A DNA stretch of 13,893 nucleotides from the NCBI GenBank assembly GCA_041581135.1, contig JBFGCM010000096.1, positions 1 to 13,893 on the forward strand. The letters run 5' to 3'. The notes below the pieces were generated by a model that worked only from the letters and a program-made list of their open reading frames with translations, made no database searches and was not told where the DNA came from. The position numbers and the translations under genes were made by a program. Origin of the DNA: JBFGCM01 sp041581135 (GTDB lineage Bacteria; Actinomycetota; Acidimicrobiia; Spongiisociales; UBA5794). Of the stretch, positions 1 through 7,456 are shown piece after piece. Positions within the stretch are counted from its first letter, which is position 1, and every line of letters starts with the position of its first letter.

Positions 1-366
1 CCCCCCCCACCCCCCACCACCTCGACCACGGCTGCGCCAACGACTGCGCCGGCCACGACATCCGCTCCCACCACCACGACGCCTCCCCCGACGACGGCGG
101 CACCGGACCCGGGACGCATCGCATTGGTGTACCTGAACGGCGAGCTGAGCGATGGCCTCCAGCAGATCGAGGTCGACTCCGGTACCGAGGTCACGCTCGT
201 TGTGGAGACCGACATCGTGGACGAAGTCCACGTCCACGGCTACGACCTGTTCTTCGATGTCTCCCCGGGCGTCACCGAGTTCAGCTTCGTGGCCGACATT
301 CCGGGCATCTTCGAGGCCGAGCTGGAACACCTCGGGGTCCCCATCGTGAAGCTCGAGGTGCGCTGA
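1..366 (+). CDS. Secreted cupredoxin-like protein, 3' end (partial)
   Basis: The frame is open from base 1 to the TGA at 364-366, giving the last 121 residues; the start and any signal peptide lie outside the window. Residues 1 to about 38 are a Pro/Thr/Ala-rich linker, as found between a signal peptide or lipobox and a folded domain in exported actinobacterial proteins. The remaining ~80 residues form a compact all-beta domain with ...VDEVHVHGYDLFFDV... and a closing ...LGVPIVKLEVR. This resembles small cupredoxin-like domains seen in Acidimicrobiia. It has an HVH pair but no cysteine or methionine in the usual copper-ligand positions near the C-terminus, so copper binding is not established. 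An internal ATG/GTG around 124 would drop the linker and is unlikely to be the real start. The gene converges with the next one at a 5 nt gap. Confidence 0.72.
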   Translation, partial: PPPPPTTSTTAAPTTAPATTSAPTTTTPPPTTAAPDPGRIALVYLNGELSDGLQQIEVDSGTEVTLVVETDIVDEVHVHGYDLFFDVSPGVTEFSFVADIPGIFEAELEHLGVPIVKLEVR

Positions 367-371
367 CCTGG

Positions 372-1418
372 TCAGCCAACCGCGGCGTTTCGAGCTGCGG
401 TTGCCAGCACCGGAACCAGTGACCCGAATCCGGCGAACCGCTCGTCGCTGGTCTGGCCGGCGGCGTACCTCGCATAGATCTGCTCGATGATCACCGCGAT
501 GCGGAACAGAGCGAGCGCCTCGTAGAAGCCGATCGAGGACACGTCCCGTCCGGTGTGCGCCGCGTACCTCGCCACCAGATCGGACTTCGAGAGGTACGGC
601 GCCAGCGTCACGGCACGAGCTCCGAATATGGGGAATGTCGGATCGTCGGGATCGGCCCAGTACGCCAGCAGGGTGCCAACGTCGACCAACGGATCGCCGA
701 GTGTGGCCATGTCCCAGTCGAAGACGGCGACCACCTTGCCGGCGTCATCCACCATGACATTGTCCAGCTTGTAGTCGTTGTGCAGGATCACCGCCGCCTG
801 CGGGTCGGGAATCCGGCCGGCCAGCAAGGCGGCGCACTCGTCCATGGCGTCGAGGTCACGTGTCTTGGCGGCGTGCCAGCGCTTGGTCCATCCGGCGATC
901 TGCCGGTCGACGAACCCCGCCGGCCTGCCCAGATCGGCGAGGTCGACGTCTGCGGGATCGACGGCATGCAGCCTCGCCAGCACATCCACCAGATTGGCGG
1001 CGAGATGGCGCCGGGTGGCATCTTCGAACGACGCCGGCCATTCGCGCCGAATGACGTGACCCACGCGGCGTTCCATGACGAAGAAGGGCTTTCCCATCAC
1101 ATCGGGGTCCTCGCACAGGTGGTACGCCCGTGGCGCCTCAGGGAACCGTTCCCAGAGCCGGGACAACACCCGGTGCTCGCGCACCATGTCGTGGGCACCG
1201 GCGGCGACCGGACCGAGCGGAGGCCGCCGAACGACGAGCTCGGTGTGCCCGGCGCGAGCCAGGTAGGTGAGGTTGGCGGCGCCTCCGGGGAACTGCTCGA
1301 ACTCGATGGATCCGTCCCCCACCAGCTCCGGCAGGGCCGTCCGCAAGTAGGCGGCCAGCTTGGCTTCGTCGAAGCGCTCCTCGGGGCGGACGGGCGCGGT
1401 GTCGCTGGGACGATCCAT
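372..1418 (-). CDS. APH-family phosphotransferase (acyl-CoA dehydrogenase-associated type)
   Basis: This 348-residue protein has the aminoglycoside phosphotransferase/choline kinase fold. Residues 43-55 (FPGGAANLTYLAR) form the nucleotide-loop strand typical of the ACAD10/FadE36-like branch, followed by VVRRPP (~62-67) and an REHRVL helix with the Glu that pairs with the ATP lysine/arginine. The catalytic Brenner loop is ILHNDYKLDN (211-220; D215 catalytic, N220 metal ligand) and the metal-binding DWDMATLGDP follows at 234-243. Members of this branch are cytoplasmic and probably phosphorylate hydroxyacyl-CoA or similar small substrates; no aminoglycoside resistance role is implied. The start is an ATG with no strong Shine-Dalgarno. 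It lies 33 nt downstream of the Lgt-like gene and could be the last gene of the ctaA-ctaB-lgt transcript. The family call is secure; the substrate is unknown. Confidence 0.85.
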   Translation of the reverse strand: MDRPSDTAPVRPEERFDEAKLAAYLRTALPELVGDGSIEFEQFPGGAANLTYLARAGHTELVVRRPPLGPVAAGAHDMVREHRVLSRLWERFPEAPRAYHLCEDPDVMGKPFFVMERRVGHVIRREWPASFEDATRRHLAANLVDVLARLHAVDPADVDLADLGRPAGFVDRQIAGWTKRWHAAKTRDLDAMDECAALLAGRIPDPQAAVILHNDYKLDNVMVDDAGKVVAVFDWDMATLGDPLVDVGTLLAYWADPDDPTFPIFGARAVTLAPYLSKSDLVARYAAHTGRDVSSIGFYEALALFRIAVIIEQIYARYAAGQTSDERFAGFGSLVPVLATAARNAAVG

Positions 1419-1451
1419 GGGCTCGGAGGATACGACTTCCCGGGGCAGGTC

Positions 1452-2501
1452 TCAGGTCGCCGTTTCCGTCTCCGGATCGGCCTCGATGTCTCGACCCTCT
1501 GCTCTCAGAGGCTCGACCGCGTCACCGGCCACCGGATCATCGGCTGCGGGCTCACCGGCCGCGGGCTCACCGGCCACGGGCTCACCGGCCGCGGTGTCAC
1601 CGGCCACGGGGGCCTCCGGGTCGTGAGCGCCGTAGGCAACGTCCTGTTCGTGACTGACCAGTGGTCGGGTCTTTCGGAAGAGCGCCCACAACCCCACACC
1701 CCCGACGGCGGTGGCCAGTGCACCCCACTGGCTCCCGGTGAATGGCCCCATCACGGCGTCGCGGATCGCCTGACCGTCGCGAGCGGCATCCAGCCGGGTG
1801 AAGTCGATGAGGAACCGCTGGAGCCCGTACCAGACCATCCACAGCGAGAACAGCTCCCCGTAGTGGCGAGTCGTCCAGCGGGTGCGTAGCCACAGCAGCA
1901 CCCAGAGGAGCACTGCGGCGCCGAGCATGTCGTACAGCCCGGTGTGGTGGTAGGGCCCACACGTCACGCCTGCCTCGCAGAGCTGCTCCAGAACGTCGTG
2001 CTGGGGCGACACGTCGTACCCGGGCTTCAGCTCGTACCCGAGGAAGAACGACGTCGGCCCGCCGAGGTGCTCCACTATCGCGAGGTCTCCGATTCGGCCG
2101 ATGACCGCGCCCACGGCGAGGCCGGGAGCCGCCATGTCGAGCACCGGCAGCATCCCGAGGCCGAGCAGCTTGCCGCGGAGCAAACCGACCAGGATGCCGC
2201 CGGCGAAGCCGCCGAGAATCGAGAAGTCGCCGGCGACGCCGATCACGTCGTCCCAGCCGTAGCCGGCCTCACCGATGTGTGCCGGCACCGTGAACAGCCT
2301 GGCGCCGAGGATGGAGCCCACCAGCGCCCACGTGAGCACCGACGCCACCTTGTCGGCGTCGAACCCTCGCTGGCGCACCTCGCGCAGCAGGATCATCGCG
2401 CCGACCACGAAGCCCAGGGCGGCGAACAGGCCGTGCAACGACAGTTGGATCGGCCCGACGTCGAGAATGGGGATCGGGGGGTAGCTGATGGCGGCGATCA
2501 C
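1452..2501 (-). CDS. Divergent Lgt-family (prolipoprotein diacylglyceryl transferase-like) membrane protein
   Basis: This is a 349-residue polytopic membrane protein. The Lgt fold is recognisable throughout: IPILDVGPIQLSLHGL at the N-terminus, GDFSILGGFAGG (91-102), the Lgt signature region GRIGDLAIVE (135-144), HHTGLYDML (185-193) and RFLIDFTRLD (229-238). True Lgt transfers diacylglycerol from phosphatidylglycerol to the lipobox cysteine. Compared with E. coli Lgt, Tyr26 is His23, the essential His103 is Leu96 and Asn146 is Asp139, whereas Arg143 (R136), Glu151 (E144) and Arg239 (R236) are kept. Catalysis of the classical reaction is therefore doubtful. Residues ~298-349 are a soluble acidic tail containing Ala-Gly-Glu-Pro repeats. 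The start is GTG, with no ATG upstream in frame. The gene lies 50 nt downstream of ctaB. It may be a paralogue with altered chemistry. Confidence 0.8.
   Translation of the reverse strand: MIAAISYPPIPILDVGPIQLSLHGLFAALGFVVGAMILLREVRQRGFDADKVASVLTWALVGSILGARLFTVPAHIGEAGYGWDDVIGVAGDFSILGGFAGGILVGLLRGKLLGLGMLPVLDMAAPGLAVGAVIGRIGDLAIVEHLGGPTSFFLGYELKPGYDVSPQHDVLEQLCEAGVTCGPYHHTGLYDMLGAAVLLWVLLWLRTRWTTRHYGELFSLWMVWYGLQRFLIDFTRLDAARDGQAIRDAVMGPFTGSQWGALATAVGGVGLWALFRKTRPLVSHEQDVAYGAHDPEAPVAGDTAAGEPVAGEPAAGEPAADDPVAGDAVEPLRAEGRDIEADPETETAT
1520..1609 (-). repeat. 15-bp tandem repeat in the C-terminal tail of the Lgt-like gene
   Basis: About six units of 15 bp are present. The four central ones (1550-1609) differ by only a few bases from gctcaccggccgcgg. 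They encode the pentapeptide repeat AGEPV/A, degenerating to ADDPV and AGDAV, in the cytosolic or periplasmic tail. Length polymorphism by slippage would keep the frame. Confidence 0.85.
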
Positions 2502-2551
2502 GGCGCCAGTCTATGCCCGGAAGGGCTCAAGCCATCATTCAGGTGATCCCG

Positions 2552-3451
2552 TCAGACCAGGGTGTCGATGATCACCACGGCCGACAGCAGCGTCAGGTAG
2601 ACGTTGCTGAAGCCGAAGAAGCGCATCGCCTGGTCGGGACGGGAGCGCAGCCGCCATGCGAAGAGGGCGAATGCCGCTCCCAACACCGCAGCCGAACCCA
2701 GATAGAGCAAACCCATGGGCGCCGCCGGGAACAACAGCAGTGACACCCCGATCACCAGCAACGAGTACAAAAAGATGTGGTCGAGGGTGTAGCGCCGACC
2801 CCGCACCACCGGGAGCATCGGCACGCCGGCGCTGGCGTAGTCCTCTTCGTACCGCAGCGACAACGCCCAGAAGTGCGGCGGCGTCCAGAAGAAGACCAGC
2901 GCGAACAAGATCCAAGCCGGGAGGGCGAGGCCACCGTCTACCGCAGCCCAGCCGACGAGGGCCGGCACTGCACCGGCAGCACCGCCGATGACGATGTTGT
3001 GCGGCGTCGACCGCTTCAAGTACCGGGTGTAGACGAAGACGTAGAAGAGCAGGCCGGCCGTCGAGATGGCGGCGGCGAGGAGATTGGCGAACAAGGCAAG
3101 CCACACGAAGCCGGCGACACCCAAGGCGATACCGAATCGCAGCGCCGCCTGTGGCTCGACTTTGGCGGTCGGCAGAGGCCGGCTCGAGGTGCGACGCATG
3201 ATCTCGTCGATGTCACGATCCATCACGTTGTTGATCGCGTTGGCACCTCCGGCCGACATCGTGCCCCCCACGAGCGTTGCCACGACCAACCAGGCTCCGG
3301 GCCAGCCGTCCGCGGCCAGGAACATGGCGGGCACGGTGGTCACCAGCAGCAGCTCGATGATGCGAGGCTTCGTCAGCTCGACGTAGGCGCGGGTTCGGGC
3401 CGCAGCACCCTGAGGAACCGCGCGCGGATCAGTGATCTCGACGGCGCTCAC
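2552..3451 (-). CDS. ctaB: Protoheme IX farnesyltransferase (heme O synthase)
   Basis: CtaB farnesylates the vinyl group of protoheme IX to make heme O in the membrane, the first step of heme A synthesis for cytochrome c oxidase. The 299-residue product has the UbiA-type prenyltransferase motif NAINNVMDRDIDEIMRRT (71-88; N74, D78 and D82 bind Mg-diphosphate). It also has the CtaB-specific YTRYLKRSTPHNIVIGG segment (~141-157), the PPHFWALSLRYEEDYASAGVPMLP region and about nine hydrophobic segments. The start is GTG at 3451, giving VSAVEITDPR...; in-frame sequence further upstream is low-complexity and lies inside ctaA, so it is rejected. The GTG overlaps the TGA of ctaA as GTGA, so translation is probably coupled. 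Length is usual for the family. Confidence 0.95.
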   Translation of the reverse strand: MSAVEITDPRAVPQGAAARTRAYVELTKPRIIELLLVTTVPAMFLAADGWPGAWLVVATLVGGTMSAGGANAINNVMDRDIDEIMRRTSSRPLPTAKVEPQAALRFGIALGVAGFVWLALFANLLAAAISTAGLLFYVFVYTRYLKRSTPHNIVIGGAAGAVPALVGWAAVDGGLALPAWILFALVFFWTPPHFWALSLRYEEDYASAGVPMLPVVRGRRYTLDHIFLYSLLVIGVSLLLFPAAPMGLLYLGSAAVLGAAFALFAWRLRSRPDQAMRFFGFSNVYLTLLSAVVIIDTLV

Positions 3452-4419
3452 GCCGCCATCTCCGACATCGTGGAGGGCTCGTCCGGGTCCAGCAGAGCTG
3501 GAGTCGCGGCAAGCACCCGAGCACCGAACACCACCGTGGCGATCCACAGCAGATCGGCGAGCAGCAGGTGCACCAGCTGCAGACCGACCGGAGCGAGCAG
3601 CGCCACGTTGACGAACCCGGCCAGAATCTGGACTGCCACGATGATGACGACGACGTCGGCCGGCCGCGGCGCCCTCTGGCGATGGTGGCGTGCCAACCAA
3701 GCCAGGTAGATCCCCGTGGCGATCGCCAACACGGGGTGCACCACCCGCAGGCGGATCATGAAGTTGGCGGTGGGCGACAGGTCTTGACGGAGGCCATCGG
3801 CGAGCGACTCGGCCGGGAAGAGCGTGTCCCCGAGCGCCGTGACGGCCCCGGTGGCCCCCAGAACCATCATTGCCACCAGCCCCCACAGCACGAGCTTGCT
3901 GAAGCTGCGATCCCGGCCCGGCGAGAGGCGCTCGCCGGTGGTGCTGAGCCACGCCGTGAGCGTCAACGCACCGATGAGCAACAGGGTGTTGACCAGATGC
4001 ACCGCGATCGCCGCCGCGCGTGCGTTGGAGGCGTCGTCGCCGGTCCACTCGAACACCACAAGGGCCGCACCGAACAGGCTCTCCACCACGATGAGCACCC
4101 CGGCGGCAACGGCGGCGAGACGCACCTGGCTGCGCGGGGCGAAGGCGCGCCAGGCCCACACCACCAACACGAAGACGGCGACCCCGGCGAGACCGCTGGT
4201 GGCGCGGTGCACGAATTCGATGGTGGTCTCGGTGCCGGCATCCAGCGGGACGATGGCTCCGTTGCACTGCGGCCAGTGCGATCCACAGCCGGCGCCCGAA
4301 CCTGTGGCCCGCACGACGGCGCCCCACAGGATGACGAGCAGATTGAGAGCGAGAACGGCCCAGGCGTAACGGGAGAAGCGTCGGTTGCGCACGATGAGGT
4401 AGAGGGTACAGCGGGTCAT
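3448..4419 (-). CDS. ctaA: Heme A synthase (COX15/CtaA family)
   Basis: CtaA oxidises the C8 methyl of heme O to the formyl group of heme A. The 323-residue protein has eight hydrophobic segments. All four conserved heme-ligand histidines are in place: H71 in IEFVHR (with E68), H141 in AVHLVN, H228 in RVVHP and H284 in QLVHLLLAD. GSGAGCGSHWPQCNG (40-54) carries the cysteine pair C45/C52 of the first extracellular loop, typical of the actinobacterial/Bacillus type. Longer in-frame starts up to 4623 would overlap the preceding gene and give low-complexity sequence. ATG 4419 has no clear Shine-Dalgarno, and a GTG at 4392 (VRNRRFSRYAW) is a reasonable alternative. The gene ends in a GTGA overlap with ctaB, so the two enzymes form one heme A module. 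Confidence 0.93.
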   Translation of the reverse strand: MTRCTLYLIVRNRRFSRYAWAVLALNLLVILWGAVVRATGSGAGCGSHWPQCNGAIVPLDAGTETTIEFVHRATSGLAGVAVFVLVVWAWRAFAPRSQVRLAAVAAGVLIVVESLFGAALVVFEWTGDDASNARAAAIAVHLVNTLLLIGALTLTAWLSTTGERLSPGRDRSFSKLVLWGLVAMMVLGATGAVTALGDTLFPAESLADGLRQDLSPTANFMIRLRVVHPVLAIATGIYLAWLARHHRQRAPRPADVVVIIVAVQILAGFVNVALLAPVGLQLVHLLLADLLWIATVVFGARVLAATPALLDPDEPSTMSEMAA

Positions 4420-4492
4420 CAGGGTCGGCGCCGCCCAGCGGCTGCGGAGGCGCGTCCCTCGATCGCCGACGGCCGACCCGATGGCCGAGGGG

Positions 4493-6793
4493 CTACTGGA
4501 TCGGCCAGTCCTCCCAGAGACCGGTGGCGAAGCCGGCGCCGGTGGACAGCCCGGCCCACCAAGTGGCATTCGACGGATGGAACTGAGCCACGTCGTGGCG
4601 GCCGTTGCCATCGAAGTCGCCACCGACCCGCTCTACCCATCCGCTGTCGGTGGTGAAGTCGGCCCACAGTTCGGTGGCGAAAGAAGTTCCGGTCGAGCGG
4701 CTCACCCACCACCTGCCGTTCGAGGGATGGAACTGAGCGATCTCGTCGTCGCCGTCGCCATCGAAGTCGCCCACCGTGTGCCCCTCCCAGCCCGAGTCCG
4801 TGGCGAAGTCTGCCCATCGATCCGTGGTGAACGAGGTCCCGGTGGAGCGGCTCACCCACCACGTGCCGTTCGAGGGATGGAACTGAGCGACGTCAGCGCG
4901 GCCATCTGCATCGAAGTCGCCGACACTTCGCGCCATCCAACCACCCGCGGTCACGAACACGGCCCACCGCGCCGTGGAGAACGAGGTCCCGGTGGAGCGG
5001 CTCACCCACCACGTGCCGTTGGATGGATGGTATTGAGCGATGTCGTCGCGTCCATCTGCGTCGTAGTCACCGACCACGCGTGCCTCCCATCCCGCCGGAG
5101 TGACGAAGTCCGCCCAGAGTGAAGTCGTGAAGCTCGACCCGGACGAGGCGCTCACCCACCAGGTTCCGTTCGACGGGTGGAAACTCGCCAGATCATCCAG
5201 ACCATCGCCGTTGAAGTCGCCCGCCACATGGGAGCCCCAGCCGTTGGTCGTACTGAAGGTGATCCACCGGCTGAACGTGAGCCATCGACCGTCGCTGACG
5301 CCGACCCACCACTCTCCCGAGGAGTAGGCGGCCACGTCATCCTTCCCGTCGCCGTTGAAGTCACCCACGAGGTGGTCGGACCACGCCGCTCCCGGGTTCA
5401 GTCGCCCGGCCCACGGCGAGTCGAAGTCCGCCCCTCCCGAGGTGCTCACCCAGAACGACGCGCCCTGCACATTGACTATGTCCGACCTGCCGTCGCCGTT
5501 GAAGTCGCCGGAGAGCGCCCGCTCCAAATCGTCGGCAGGGGTGGTGATGCCGCTCACCGCGTCGATGTGCCCGGAGCGCAAACCCAGCTCGGTCCGCAAC
5601 TCCGGACCGGTGAAGTGCAGGTCTGCCGGGACACCGTTGGTGAGCGTGACGATGCGAGCGTCGGCGGGCGATCCCGAGTCGAACCGCTCGAGGATGTCGA
5701 ACCCGACCACCTCGTGCACGCCGAACTCGGCGGCGAGGTCCCCCGGGGAGAACACCGCATCCCACTTGGCATACGGGTTGGCCGGCAGCAGGCTCCACGG
5801 GTCCGGTTTGCTGATGAGGTAGGGGCGCTGTGTACCGTTCCACACGTCGGCATTGTTCTCGGTGGCACCACCCGACGACGAAGAGAAGAACGCCTGGATG
5901 GCCTCTCCGCCCACGTAGTCGTGCGTGGCCACCATGCCGGCCGTGGTGTCCACCGCCGCCACCCACAAGGGGCCGAGGACCGGGTCATCTTCCTTCACGG
6001 ATCCGGCATAGACCTGGTCGAAGACGGTGGCGTACATGTGACACCAGCAGGACTCCTGCCGGTCGGGGTTGACCGTCAGATCCCCGATGGCGCGGGACTT
6101 GGCGACGGCGTAGCTCCGGGAGGCGATGGCCTGGGCGCGCATGGCCTCGTGGGGCCAATCTGACGGCATCTCGGCCACTCCGTACAGGTACTTCTCGAGC
6201 GGCACGTCGATGGTGGCGTGGAAGCTCGTGGTGTTGGGCACCGGTCGAAAGCGCAAGGAACCACGCCGGTACGTGTACCCGTTGGCGAGCATCTTCACAC
6301 CCACGTTGGGCTGCGGGCTCCACGTCACCTCGGCATCGCACAGGCCCGGCCCGGTGATGGGGACTGCGTCGGCGGTGAAGTGGCACGTGCCATCGAACAG
6401 GGATTTCAGTGCATACACCGGACCCGGATCCACCACCCGGGGACTGCACGGATCCTCGGCGTTGGCCTCTCCATACAGGCACAGCACCAGCTGGCCGTCC
6501 ACCGGCTGGAAGTAGATCTCGGTCTTGGTCTGCAAGATGCCCACGGCGATGGGATCCGGAGGCGGCGTGACCCCGCCCACGCCCACCGTGCCGATCTCCG
6601 TGCCGTCGTAGAAGTAGGAGATGATCTGCTCCGCCGAACTGCCCTCCTCGGCCATGCCCCTCGCGCCGTACTGCGGCATGCCGATGCCGTGACCCCATCC
6701 GGCTCCGGTGAGGGTGACGTCACCGGCGAGCGCGGCGGGCGCTCCGGCGACCAGCAGGAAGACGACGCTCAGGGCGAGGAAGGTACGGCGCAT
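4493..6793 (-). CDS. Secreted SpoIID/LytB-domain protein with seven C-terminal FG-GAP/VCBS-like repeats
   Basis: This 766-residue exported protein has an N-terminal Sec signal peptide (MRRTFLALSVVFLLVAG..., cleavage probably after ALA23). Residues 31-45 are GAGWGHGIGMPQYGARGMA-like, the motif found near the C-terminus of Bacillus SpoIID but near the N-terminus in many actinobacterial homologues. The core SpoIID block lies at 198-232 (PLEKYLYGVAEMP, then HEAMRAQAIASRSYA; E208 matches the catalytic Glu of SpoIID lytic transglycosylases). It is followed by AFFSSSSGGATEN (301-313). Residues 429-766 are seven ~50-residue repeats opening with Ca-loop motifs such as GDFNGDGRSD. The likely role is cell-wall glycan cleavage or binding outside the cell. 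The gene ends with TAG 73 nt before ctaA. Confidence 0.9.
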   Translation of the reverse strand: MRRTFLALSVVFLLVAGAPAALAGDVTLTGAGWGHGIGMPQYGARGMAEEGSSAEQIISYFYDGTEIGTVGVGGVTPPPDPIAVGILQTKTEIYFQPVDGQLVLCLYGEANAEDPCSPRVVDPGPVYALKSLFDGTCHFTADAVPITGPGLCDAEVTWSPQPNVGVKMLANGYTYRRGSLRFRPVPNTTSFHATIDVPLEKYLYGVAEMPSDWPHEAMRAQAIASRSYAVAKSRAIGDLTVNPDRQESCWCHMYATVFDQVYAGSVKEDDPVLGPLWVAAVDTTAGMVATHDYVGGEAIQAFFSSSSGGATENNADVWNGTQRPYLISKPDPWSLLPANPYAKWDAVFSPGDLAAEFGVHEVVGFDILERFDSGSPADARIVTLTNGVPADLHFTGPELRTELGLRSGHIDAVSGITTPADDLERALSGDFNGDGRSDIVNVQGASFWVSTSGGADFDSPWAGRLNPGAAWSDHLVGDFNGDGKDDVAAYSSGEWWVGVSDGRWLTFSRWITFSTTNGWGSHVAGDFNGDGLDDLASFHPSNGTWWVSASSGSSFTTSLWADFVTPAGWEARVVGDYDADGRDDIAQYHPSNGTWWVSRSTGTSFSTARWAVFVTAGGWMARSVGDFDADGRADVAQFHPSNGTWWVSRSTGTSFTTDRWADFATDSGWEGHTVGDFDGDGDDEIAQFHPSNGRWWVSRSTGTSFATELWADFTTDSGWVERVGGDFDGNGRHDVAQFHPSNATWWAGLSTGAGFATGLWEDWPIQ
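4496..5509 (-). repeat. Seven tandem FG-GAP/VCBS-like repeats (48, 48, 50, 50, 50, 50 and 42 codons)
   Basis: Each unit begins GD(F/Y)(N/D)xxGxxD, an EF-hand-like calcium loop, followed by HPSNGTWWVS and a GW near the end. The four full-length C-terminal-side units are exactly 50 codons. At the DNA level a 42-bp stretch is identical at 4829-4870 and 4979-5020, exactly 150 bp apart, which suggests recent unit duplication or gene conversion. Repeats of this type usually form a beta-propeller or a ligand-binding stalk. Confidence 0.9.
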
Positions 6794-6874
6794 GGGGTGG
6801 TTATCGACACGAGGACCAACCAGCTTGACGCACCAAGTCTGCCACGGAGCCCGCCGCGGAGCACGGATCTCGCC

Positions 6875-7456
6875 TCAGTTTCGCCAGCGATTCGCCAACT
6901 CATCCGCATACTCGTTCCACTTGATCCCGGAGTGGCCCTTCACCTTGACCACGCTGAGCTCGGGCCGGCGGCGCAGCCCGTAGTAGAGCGTCTTGACCAG
7001 ATCGAGGTTCTCGACGGGACCGGATTTGCGCTTCCAGCCTCGCTTCTCCCAACCGGCCGCCCACTCGTTGGCCACTCCCACGACATAGGCGCTGTCGGTG
7101 TAGAGCACCGCAGAGGTGCCGGACGGCACCAACTCCATCCCCGCGATGAGGGCGGTGAGCTCCATCTTGTTGTTGGTGGTGTGGGGGGCGTGGCCGTGCT
7201 CCTCTGCAACGATCTCGTCGTCGATCACGTACACGGCCCCCCATCCCCCCGGTCCGGGATTGTGCTGCGCCCCGCCGTCGGTGAACACCCCCGTGGTGAG
7301 ATCGCTCCGCGTCGATGCCCGTGCGCCGGACCCGCGGCTGCGACCGCCGTTGCGACAGCGCAGGCACTGCCGTGGTGTCCAGTTGGGGTATCGCTCGATG
7401 ACGTGGGACGGGAGATCGAAGCCGTCACCGCAGTCGAGGCACGTGAACGAGCTCAA
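6875..7456 (-). CDS. rnhA: Ribonuclease HI with N-terminal zinc-ribbon-like module
   Basis: RNase HI cleaves the RNA strand of RNA:DNA hybrids in the cytoplasm. The catalytic set is complete in the 193-residue product: D60 (FTDGGAQHNPGPGGWG), E99 (NNKMELTA), D121 (YTDSAYV) and D185 (NEYAD), with H175 in KGHSGIKWNEYAD. KKSGP/basic-handle-type residues occur around 138-146. The first ~37 residues hold C6-x2-C9 and C31-x2-C34, a probable zinc ribbon, joined by a Gly/Arg/Ser linker. Only the TTG start at 7456 keeps both cysteine pairs; this TTG overlaps the TGA of the upstream hydrolase as TTGA, suggesting coupled re-initiation. No ATG or GTG lies upstream of the ribbon in this frame. Confidence 0.92.
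   Translation of the reverse strand: MSSFTCLDCGDGFDLPSHVIERYPNWTPRQCLRCRNGGRSRGSGARASTRSDLTTGVFTDGGAQHNPGPGGWGAVYVIDDEIVAEEHGHAPHTTNNKMELTALIAGMELVPSGTSAVLYTDSAYVVGVANEWAAGWEKRGWKRKSGPVENLDLVKTLYYGLRRRPELSVVKVKGHSGIKWNEYADELANRWRN

Noticed and set aside
2552..4327. 591-residue fusion reading into ctaB
   Set aside because: The N-terminal 292 residues are an out-of-frame shadow of ctaA; CtaB homology begins at the GTG 3451.
4450..4492. Terminator between the SpoIID gene and ctaA
   Set aside because: Some CCCTCG/CGAGGG and GGCC pairing exists, but the stem is interrupted and no U-tract follows.
3568..4656. Long plus-strand open frame opposite ctaA
   Set aside because: Low-complexity His/Arg/Gly/Gln composition and no recognisable motif; it is antisense to a clear ctaA. 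The same applies to plus-strand frames at 555-1889, 1944-2546, 2777-3709, 5177-6163, 6218-7696 and 8590-10242.
4496..5509. CRISPR-like spacing of repeats
   Set aside because: The repeats are coding, contiguous 50-codon units without spacers and lie inside the SpoIID protein gene.
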